NCBI GenBank assembly: GCA_905215555.1
Contig: CAJMQU010000011.1
Span: forward strand, 1 to 64,000
DNA from: an uncultured bacterium
Lineage (GTDB): Bacteria > Bacteroidota > Bacteroidia > Bacteroidales > Bacteroidaceae
Length of the DNA stretch: 64,000 nt
Reading direction: 5' to 3'
Part shown: positions 54,340-60,933 of the stretch, piece after piece
How the letters are laid out: every line of letters starts with the position of its first letter
Position numbering within the stretch: the first letter of the stretch is position 1
Position numbers and translations under genes: made by a program
The notes under the pieces: model-generated
Seen by the model: the letters and a program-made list of their open reading frames with translations, nothing else
Databases searched by the model: none
What the model was told of the DNA's origin: nothing

Positions 54340-54395
54340 AGCCCCGCATTGCAACTGATACACCCAAATTAGTCAGTTGCAGTGCCTGGCTTTTT
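54340..54395 (+). terminator. Terminator between the unknown lipoprotein and GH92 genes
   Basis: TGCAACTGA (54350-54358) pairs with TCAGTTGCA (54373-54381), and outer AGCC/GGCT pairing (54340 and 54388) leads into CTTTTTC. The rest of the 225-bp gap is AT-rich and shows nothing else. Confidence 0.75.
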
Positions 54396-54418
54396 CATTC
54401 AAACAAAAACTTCTACCA

Positions 54419-56692
54419 ATGAAAACCAAACTAATCACACTATCCTTCCTATTATTATTCTCAGCAAAAGCCTCTACACAGGACACCGGACTTACTGATT
54501 ACGTTGATCCACGCATCGGTTCCGAAGGACTGGGGCGCGTCTTCATCGGCCCTTCCTGCCCCTATGGAATGGTGAAGCCCTCACCCGATTGTACCCCACG
54601 CCCCAACAGCGGCTGGTTGCCCATGCCCGAACAAGTAGACGGTTTCTCCCAGATACACGTCAGCGGAACCGGCGGCGGACCTAAGTACGGCAACATCCTT
54701 GTGATGCCTTTCGGCGATGGTATGGGCCGAATAAAACATATCGACCATCGCAAGGACGAAACCATCAAATTAGGATATTACTCCACCCGGTTCCACTCTT
54801 CCGGCATCCGTACCGAAATAACCACTGCATCCCGTGCCTCCTTCTACCGCTTCACCTATCCCGCAGACTCCCTGAAGTCATTGGCTATTGATGCCGGATT
54901 CTTCCTGGGAGAAAGCCCCGTACCCGATGCACGCGAAGCGCAACAATTCGTCGGTTCCGAAGTACAAATCATCTCCGACCATGAAGTCACCGGCTATACC
55001 CGTATCCATGGCGGTTGGAACAACGGGCGTGCCTATACCGTATACTTCTATGCGGAAACAGACCAGCCTTTCGAGCATACCGCTACCTGGAAAGCGGATA
55101 AAATCACAGATGAGAAATCACAGTACGACTCGCACCAGAAAACCGGAGCCTTATTACGTTTCGCTTCTTCCGCCGACGTAGTACAACTGAAAGTGGGCAT
55201 TTCATTCCTCAGCTCCCAGAAAGCACGCCGGAATGCACACTCCGATATTCCCCATTGGTCGTTCGAGACTGTGCACCGGCAACTCTTAAGCCAGTGGGAA
55301 GACCTCTTGCGCAGAATTGAAATATCTCCCCGCACACCCGAAGCACAGAAACGCATGTTCTACACCGGCCTCTACCACACCATGATTATGCCCGTAGACC
55401 GTAGCGGTGAGAATCCGCTTTGGGCAGATGATGAACCTTATTATGATGACTTCTACGCCATCTGGGACACCTACCGCACCTCTTCCCCCCTGATCACACT
55501 GATAGACCCGAAACGCGAAACCGACATCGTCCGTTCGCTCATCAACATCTACAAGCGCGACGGCTACATGCCCGATGCCCGCAGCGGTAATTGCAACGGG
55601 CGTACACAAGGCGGTTCCAACGCAGAAATAGTAATTGCCGATGCTTTCGTAAAAGGTCTGGAAGGCATAGATTACGAACTCGGCCTGCAAGCCATGCTGA
55701 AAGATGCGACCGTTGACCCCGGCGACCGCCATGAAGCGGAAGGCCGTGGCGGGCTAACCTCTTATCTGCAACTCGGCTATATCCCCTACGGCATCCCGCG
55801 CGCCGGAAACCGTACCGTCGAGTATTCCTACTGCGACTATGCCATCGCTCTCGTAGCCAAAGGTTTAGGCAAGGAAGACCTGTACCGCCATTATCTGAAA
55901 CAATCCGGAAATTGGAAGAACCTGTGGCGTGCAGACTATGAACATGCCGGAGCAAAAGGCTTCATCCTGCCCCGTGATGAAAAAGGGAACTGGCTGGACG
56001 AAATCACCTTTGGTAAATCCAATATACAGAAACCGACCTTCACCTATACCCCCGTCACCTTCGAAGGCCCGTGGTACACTCCCTGGTGGGATATGTTCTT
56101 CTACGAGGCTTCTTCCTGGGAATACTCACTGAGCATTCCGCACGACGTTCTGGGACTGATAGAAGCGTGCGGAGGCGCAGAGAAGTTCGAAGAACGCCTG
56201 GACATCTTCTTCGACCAGGGCTTTTTCAATGTGAACAACGAACCATCTTTCCTCTCTCCCTGCCTGTATCACTGGATAGGAAAACCGCACCGGAGCAGCG
56301 ACCGTATCCGTGAAATCATCGGTAAAAACTACAATGACGGACCTGTCGGACTACCCGGCAACGACGATTCGGGAGCAATGTCCTCCTGGCTTGCTTTCCA
56401 CATGATCGGGCTTTACCCGAATGCCGGACAGGATTATTACCTCATCAACACACCTTTGCTGGAAGCAACCACTTTCAGGCTGGATAACGGGAAGACATTC
56501 CGGGTGTCCGCCCAGGGGCTTTCGGAAAAAAACAGATACATACAATCCATATCACTGAATGGAAAAGATTATCCCTACTCTGCCATACGCCACAAAGATA
56601 TTATAGCCGGTGGTGAACTGATATTGAAAATGGGAAAGAAACCGGGTGAATGGGGTAAGCAACTATTGTCGAACGAAGAAAACAAGAAGTAA
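54419..56692 (+). CDS. GH92-family glycosidase (alpha-mannosidase-like), divergent
   Basis: A 757-residue secreted enzyme; signal to about residue 21 (LLLFSAKASTQ). The N-terminal beta-sandwich begins with the GH92 signature DYVDPRIGSEGLGRVFIGPSCPYGMVKPSPD and HVSGTGGGPKYGNILVMP. The (alpha/alpha)6 catalytic domain has YHTMIMPVDRSGENP, FYAIWDTYRTSSPL, YKRDGYMPDARSGN and LPGNDDSGAMSSWLAFHMIGLYP with the Asp pair of the calcium-assisted mechanism. The acid segment reads VNNEPSFLSPCLYHWIGKP instead of the canonical GNEPSHH..YLYNYAG, so the Glu is kept but the His residues are lost; linkage specificity may differ. The start at 54419 follows the terminator; 54377 would lie inside it. Confidence 0.88.
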   Translation: MKTKLITLSFLLLFSAKASTQDTGLTDYVDPRIGSEGLGRVFIGPSCPYGMVKPSPDCTPRPNSGWLPMPEQVDGFSQIHVSGTGGGPKYGNILVMPFGDGMGRIKHIDHRKDETIKLGYYSTRFHSSGIRTEITTASRASFYRFTYPADSLKSLAIDAGFFLGESPVPDAREAQQFVGSEVQIISDHEVTGYTRIHGGWNNGRAYTVYFYAETDQPFEHTATWKADKITDEKSQYDSHQKTGALLRFASSADVVQLKVGISFLSSQKARRNAHSDIPHWSFETVHRQLLSQWEDLLRRIEISPRTPEAQKRMFYTGLYHTMIMPVDRSGENPLWADDEPYYDDFYAIWDTYRTSSPLITLIDPKRETDIVRSLINIYKRDGYMPDARSGNCNGRTQGGSNAEIVIADAFVKGLEGIDYELGLQAMLKDATVDPGDRHEAEGRGGLTSYLQLGYIPYGIPRAGNRTVEYSYCDYAIALVAKGLGKEDLYRHYLKQSGNWKNLWRADYEHAGAKGFILPRDEKGNWLDEITFGKSNIQKPTFTYTPVTFEGPWYTPWWDMFFYEASSWEYSLSIPHDVLGLIEACGGAEKFEERLDIFFDQGFFNVNNEPSFLSPCLYHWIGKPHRSSDRIREIIGKNYNDGPVGLPGNDDSGAMSSWLAFHMIGLYPNAGQDYYLINTPLLEATTFRLDNGKTFRVSAQGLSEKNRYIQSISLNGKDYPYSAIRHKDIIAGGELILKMGKKPGEWGKQLLSNEENKK

Positions 56693-57243
56693 TGAAGAAG
56701 TATATAATTCTATCCATCGTGCTATGCCTGGGATTCACAGGAAACCTATTGGCACAAAGCATCGTTCCCGATACGCTCCTGTTTGTATTCAAGCTGCACG
56801 GACAGACGCGGAAGTATGAGATGTCCTTCCGCGAGAAGCAGGATTCCCTCTACCTGTATTGGGGAATAGAACGTAATCTGAAATGGCAGTCGGGCAGCTA
56901 CGCCATGAGTCCGGAGTCCATCAGCCGGGGCACGCGTCTCAGCTTCCTGCAACCCGAAGACGGTAAACACGTGAAACTCTCTCCGGAAGAAACCGTTTAC
57001 GTCCTCTCCCGCTCGGCCTACAAGCAACTGAAAGAACAGCATTCATTCGTCTACAACCGGACGACATACTCCGTTCAGGAAAGAAATGAACAGGCTTTAG
57101 GCTATCCGCTCATTCATGTGAAAGATGCTATGGAAGGGGGTGAGATGTGGATACTGGACAATCCGAAACTTCCGCTGGTATGGAGGATGAGGGAGAATCC
57201 GTTAGGGATTAACTGGGAAGTCGCTGCACAACCATCTATTTAA
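56692..57243 (+). CDS. Small secreted protein coupled to GH92, function unknown
   Basis: Family not recognised. 183 residues with a signal peptide (MKKYIILSIVLCLGFTGNLLAQ). The mature part is beta-rich with a KYEMSFREKQDSLYLYWGIE start, an internal LSPEETVYVLSRSAYKQLKEQ and a C-terminal VKDAMEGGEMWILDNPKLPLVWRM. No Cys in the mature protein. Its ATG overlaps the last base of the GH92 stop codon, so the two are translated together and the small protein probably acts with the enzyme or its product in the periplasm. It ends the PUL 2 transcription unit. Confidence 0.65.
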   Translation: MKKYIILSIVLCLGFTGNLLAQSIVPDTLLFVFKLHGQTRKYEMSFREKQDSLYLYWGIERNLKWQSGSYAMSPESISRGTRLSFLQPEDGKHVKLSPEETVYVLSRSAYKQLKEQHSFVYNRTTYSVQERNEQALGYPLIHVKDAMEGGEMWILDNPKLPLVWRMRENPLGINWEVAAQPSI

Positions 57244-57298
57244 AGCAAATAACTTTCCTAAATAATGGTAAGTATGTCATCATATTAGCTTATACTAT

Positions 57299-57376
57299 CT
57301 GTCATTCTGAACGCAGTGAAGAATCTCTTCTCCTTGTGCCTGAGAGCAGATGCTTCGACTACGCTCAGCATGACAG
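57299..57376. repeat. Palindromic extragenic repeat (MITE/REP-like)
   Basis: The terminal arm CTGTCATTCTGAACGCAGTG (start 57299) is matched by an inverted copy ending CGCTCAGCATGACAG (57376); the interior holds GAAGAATCTC-like sequence. This matches, from memory, a widespread bacterial intergenic repeat beginning GTCATTCTGAGCG. It contains no ORF, so it would be moved in trans if mobile. Confidence 0.65.
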
Positions 57377-57484
57377 ATACTCTTAAAGTATAAAGTAATT
57401 GTGAAGATACACTTAAATGCAACAATCCCCCTACTTTTATTTCTTTTTCTGCCTATTCTAATTACCTTTGTTGCCTAATGCGAG

Positions 57485-57528
57485 TTCGTTCCACTATAGT
57501 GGAACGCAAAGTGCACTGTAGTGGAACG
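57485..57528. repeat. Intergenic repeat, 22-bp period with a 20-bp palindrome (array F)
   Basis: CGTTCCACTATAGTGGAACG (57487-57506) is a perfect palindrome. A second half-copy, CTGTAGTGGAACG at 57516, lies exactly 22 bases after CTATAGTGGAACG at 57494. A -7-like TACCTTTG lies upstream at 57463-57470. Confidence 0.7.
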
Positions 57529-57605
57529 AAACAAAAGTAGCGGATGAGCTACATCCTTACAGGCAACAGGATGCATCGGAATGCCTATATAAAACAATTA
57601 CAATT

Positions 57606-58220
57606 ATGAGCTTAGAGTACGACCTTTATTAAACGCCCGACATACAGCAAACAGGCGAACAACAACCACTTCACCCCCGTGTAGTTATCAGGGGAACCAT
57701 CGGTCAGGATGAATTTCTGGACCGTGTTCACAAATTCACAGGTTTGAGCCGCAGCTTGCTTGCAGGCGCCATGTAGTCTTTTCAGGATGAATTGAGAGAT
57801 TTGCTTGCCGACGGATGGATTGTGGAGATGGGAGACATCAGCTATTTCTCCGTATCCTTGCAAGGTCCTCCTGTGATGAAGAAAAAGGACGTGCATGCAC
57901 AGTCCATCAAATTGAAAAACATCAATTACCGTCCGAGCAGCCAGTTCAAGAAAGAAGTGTACTGGAAAATAGAACCACAACGTGGTGAATCTTTTACCCG
58001 CCCCCACAGAGGAGAACGCGATGCGAACAAATGCCTGGAAATAATCAACAGCCATTTGGAAAAATATCCGTGTCTCACCCGTGCCGACTATTGCCGACTG
58101 ACGGGATGTGACAAGAAATGCGCCCTGAAAGAACTGAACGGGTTTATCAACCGAGGGCTACTGATGCGCTACGGAACAGGCAAACAAGTGGTTTATGGGA
58201 AAGTGATGAAGCAGGAATAA
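57606..58220 (+). pseudogene. HU-family DNA-binding protein gene with two in-frame stop codons
   Basis: Reading from ATG 57606 in one frame gives MSLEYDLY, stop (TAA 57630-57632), then TPDIQQTGEQQPLHPRVVIR onward, stop (TAG 57774-57776), then SFQDELRDLLADGWIVEMGD and on to TAA 58218. Without the stops this is a 204-residue Bacteroidetes HU-like (HU-HIG) protein: the typical N-terminal 'EYDLY-TP', HPRVVIRGTI, LLADGWIVEMGDISYFSVSL, and a C-terminal winged-helix-like part (CLTRADYCRLTGCDKKCALK, RGLLMRYGTGKQVVYG). There is no frameshift and the rest of the frame is intact. The stops look like single-base changes (for example AAA to TAA and CAG to TAG). A truncated protein could start at TTG 57792 or ATG 57828. 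It abuts the convergent phosphatase gene with no gap. Confidence 0.8.
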
Positions 58221-59456
58221 CTATTCCGCCTGCTTCCCCAAGAACGTCTTCACTTCTTCCCATGAGTAATAGGGAGCCTTTCCACTCTTTATCGGCAAAG
58301 TCACCTCATTCTCATTCAACAGGAACTTCACTAATACATCGTTTTTCTTGTTACGATAGAAGACAAGTTGTAGGTTGGCCCCCATCGGAGAAACGCGATA
58401 ATCCTGCCACGCCAGATGAAACTTCTCCATATCCGTCTCCCGGTTGCTGCATCCTTCTATTTGCATCAAAGCCAGCAGACGAATGAGATGGGTGTCGTGC
58501 CCGAAACGGAGGTCTGCCGCAGGAGTTCCCTTCCGGATGGCGGCATCCGCACTTTCCAGGATATTGCGCAGCAAAGGCACAGCCTGGCGGGGCATCAGAC
58601 CGCCATTCAGCGGAGCGGCAGCGTTGCAGACGTACATGCGGGCATTCACTGTCTTCCAGACGCCTATCAGTTCTTCATACTCAAAGATATCATAAAAGGA
58701 CAAATCCAGTTCAACATTCTGCATATCAGCTGCAATCCAGTAAAGGCTGCGCATCATGGCATCGGGATCGGCTATAGCGGAGGGATTTGTAAACAGGGAG
58801 GCCATCAGACGTTCCGGACGGACATTCTTCTTTTCAAACTCCCGGAAATCACTCCGCCACGGGGCTTTCTCAGAAGCGAATTTTTCTCCTTCGGGAGAAG
58901 TGTAGGCGATATAGTCCATATAACGGTGGTAAGCTCTCCGGTCTACGCGCAAGGCGGGGTTCAACTCTTTCAGGCGTTCGGTGAAGTAGCTCATGCTCAG
59001 GACGCAGCGCACGGAGGTGGATGAGCGGGCGTCGATACGGGCATCGGCACGGAAGACTTGCGGGAAGTTGCGGAACATCCGCCCGGCTATCTCGCGGTGC
59101 TGGCGCTCGCCAAGCGGGGTGATGCTGCCGCTGCATCCGCGGGCGTCTTCCCAGACTTTGTGCAGGCGTCCGCGAACATCTATTCCGAGGGGAGTAAGCC
59201 CGGAGCACCGGTAAAGGGAGTCGAAAACGGAGACTACTTCCGTATAGCGTTCGTCCGCCGTCATCCAACGGGAGCCGTGGCGACCGTAGTGGCTGATATA
59301 GAAAGGCTCATATCCTGCCGGGACGGGAGTGGAAACTTCCGGCGGAGTGGGGTAAGCATAGTAGATGCTTCCGGCCTGTTCGGGGGTCGGTGCGGACTGG
59401 GAACGGGCGGAGAGGCCGCAAAGCAGACATAAGATGGTAATGATGTATAATCGCAT
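58221..59456 (-). CDS. Histidine acid phosphatase (MINPP-like)
   Basis: A 411-residue exported phosphatase of histidine phosphatase clade 2. Signal peptide MRLYIITILCLLCGLSARSQ. The phospho-acceptor His60 lies in SHYGRHGSRWMT, the second Arg/substrate region in LTPLGERQHREIAGRMF and DARIDARSSTSVRCVLS, and the proton-donor HD pair in LRFGHDTHLIRLLALM near residue 330. Bacteroides members act on inositol polyphosphates (phytate-type) and related phosphate esters. Here it is the last gene of an operon with GH28 and GH92, so a phosphorylated glycan substrate is also possible. I start at 59456, where the signal peptide begins, not at 59477. Confidence 0.85.
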   Translation of the reverse strand: MRLYIITILCLLCGLSARSQSAPTPEQAGSIYYAYPTPPEVSTPVPAGYEPFYISHYGRHGSRWMTADERYTEVVSVFDSLYRCSGLTPLGIDVRGRLHKVWEDARGCSGSITPLGERQHREIAGRMFRNFPQVFRADARIDARSSTSVRCVLSMSYFTERLKELNPALRVDRRAYHRYMDYIAYTSPEGEKFASEKAPWRSDFREFEKKNVRPERLMASLFTNPSAIADPDAMMRSLYWIAADMQNVELDLSFYDIFEYEELIGVWKTVNARMYVCNAAAPLNGGLMPRQAVPLLRNILESADAAIRKGTPAADLRFGHDTHLIRLLALMQIEGCSNRETDMEKFHLAWQDYRVSPMGANLQLVFYRNKKNDVLVKFLLNENEVTLPIKSGKAPYYSWEEVKTFLGKQAE

Positions 59457-59503
59457 AGTTACAGATTTGATTATCATTTATTATATTCACAAAAGAACCC
59501 GTT

Positions 59504-60913
59504 TCAGTTCTTTACTTTCAGATTCGTCACATTCTTCTGTCCGATACCTTCAGCCGCAAGGTCCGGCCGGATATCTCCCCAGGTTACCGCACAATCATCT
59601 ATCACGATGTCAGATGCCGTATCAATATAAAATCCGTACGTCTTGTCATGTACGAAACCTTCGCCCACGCAGGGGCGCTTATCGTAAATGCCACCCTCAT
59701 AAGCCGTACGTTTCTGCAATAGCAGGTTCACATCTTCAAAATAGATATGGTTCACTTTATCGGGTGTATCACCGCCTACAAAGATACCGTTCTCGCTGGT
59801 ACACTTGATGTTCGTGAAGTAGATGCGGCTCACCTCTCCGCAACGTCCCTCGGTGGCTCCCTTCGGGAAACGCCAGCCGGCATCTTTATGATTGCCCACG
59901 GCGCGCGGATAGGAAGTTACATAAATAGGTTCCGCCTTTCCCCACCATACATCGGAAAAGAACATACAATCCACTATCATGTTGGAGAATATCACATTGG
60001 TCACCGTCCCTTCATCACGGTTCTGAATACCGATGCCCCGGTTGCTGTTCTTGATGATGCAGTTATTGAACAGCACATTATTAATTTTATCCATATTCTC
60101 CGACCCGATCTTGATGGCGCAGGAGCGGGAAACCATTGTGCAGTTCGTCACCACAACATCCTCGCACGAACCGTATTCCTCAAACTCACGGCGGTTTTTC
60201 AGACAGATGCAATCGTCGCCCGACTCAATGTGGCAGTTGGCTATGCGGACATTCTTGGAATGGTCTACGTCTATGCCGTCGCCGTTGCGTATTTTCAGGT
60301 TGTTCAGAATGGAGATGCCGTCGATGGACACATCGTTGCAGCCGATAAGGTGCACAGTCCAGTAGGCACTGTTGCGGATGGTTACATCGCGAATCACCAT
60401 TTTTTCAATGTTGATAAGCGTCAGCACGTGCGGACGGGGGTCGAAATCGGTCACCGGCTTCAACTCATAGGAGTCTTCCAGTTCCTTGCCCATAAAGGCA
60501 ACGCCGTTCCCGTCAATGGTACCTGTCCCGGTGATGGAGACTTGTTTCAGATCTTTACCGTAAATCCACATCATGCCCTCGCCGCGGTTATCGCGGAAAG
60601 CGCTCTGCGTATACACCGCCTCATCGGGGTTGGCAATCAGGCAGGAATTAGGCTCCAGATGAAGATTCACAAAGGAAGCCAGCGCAAAAGGACTGCACAT
60701 GAAAGTGTGTCCTGCCGGAACGAGCACTGTTCCGCCACCCGATTTGGAGCATACTTCAATAGCTGTCTGTATGGCGGCAGCGTCATCGGTCTTGCCGTCG
60801 CCTTTGGCTCCGTAATCCATAATATTATAAATGTTCCCCCCGGTCTTCGGGGCGCTGCAAGCTCCCAGCAGTAAGAGACTGCATAAGGCAAACAATAATG
60901 CTTTTACTCTCAT
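59504..60913 (-). CDS. GH28-family (polygalacturonase-like) lipoprotein
   Basis: A 469-residue right-handed parallel beta-helix protein; lipobox LLLLGACSAPK (Cys near residue 17). It starts with the Pectate_lyase_3-like NIMDYGAKGDGKTDDAAAIQ. GH28 catalytic features: NGDGIDVDHSKNVRI (Asp), ESGDDCICLKNRREFEEYG (Asp pair), then ATNC-type VTNCTMVSRSCAIKIGSENM and NSNRGIGIQNRDEG. The usual His-Gly and Arg-Ile-Lys motifs of classical polygalacturonases are not kept, as in exo-acting or other-specificity branches. The start at 60913 removes a 22-residue extension that lacks a signal. 20 bases downstream of GH92 and 47 bases upstream of the phosphatase, hence one operon. Confidence 0.85.
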   Translation of the reverse strand: MRVKALLFALCSLLLLGACSAPKTGGNIYNIMDYGAKGDGKTDDAAAIQTAIEVCSKSGGGTVLVPAGHTFMCSPFALASFVNLHLEPNSCLIANPDEAVYTQSAFRDNRGEGMMWIYGKDLKQVSITGTGTIDGNGVAFMGKELEDSYELKPVTDFDPRPHVLTLINIEKMVIRDVTIRNSAYWTVHLIGCNDVSIDGISILNNLKIRNGDGIDVDHSKNVRIANCHIESGDDCICLKNRREFEEYGSCEDVVVTNCTMVSRSCAIKIGSENMDKINNVLFNNCIIKNSNRGIGIQNRDEGTVTNVIFSNMIVDCMFFSDVWWGKAEPIYVTSYPRAVGNHKDAGWRFPKGATEGRCGEVSRIYFTNIKCTSENGIFVGGDTPDKVNHIYFEDVNLLLQKRTAYEGGIYDKRPCVGEGFVHDKTYGFYIDTASDIVIDDCAVTWGDIRPDLAAEGIGQKNVTNLKVKN

Positions 60914-60933
60914 AGATATATCTATTATATATT

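Noticed and set aside
57612..58055. 147-codon minus-strand frame over the HU region
   Set aside because: Antisense to a clearly homologous, though broken, HU frame; no support of its own.
59747..60874. A 375-codon plus-strand frame opposite GH28
   Set aside because: A shadow of the GH28 gene; no signal peptide, motif or promoter.
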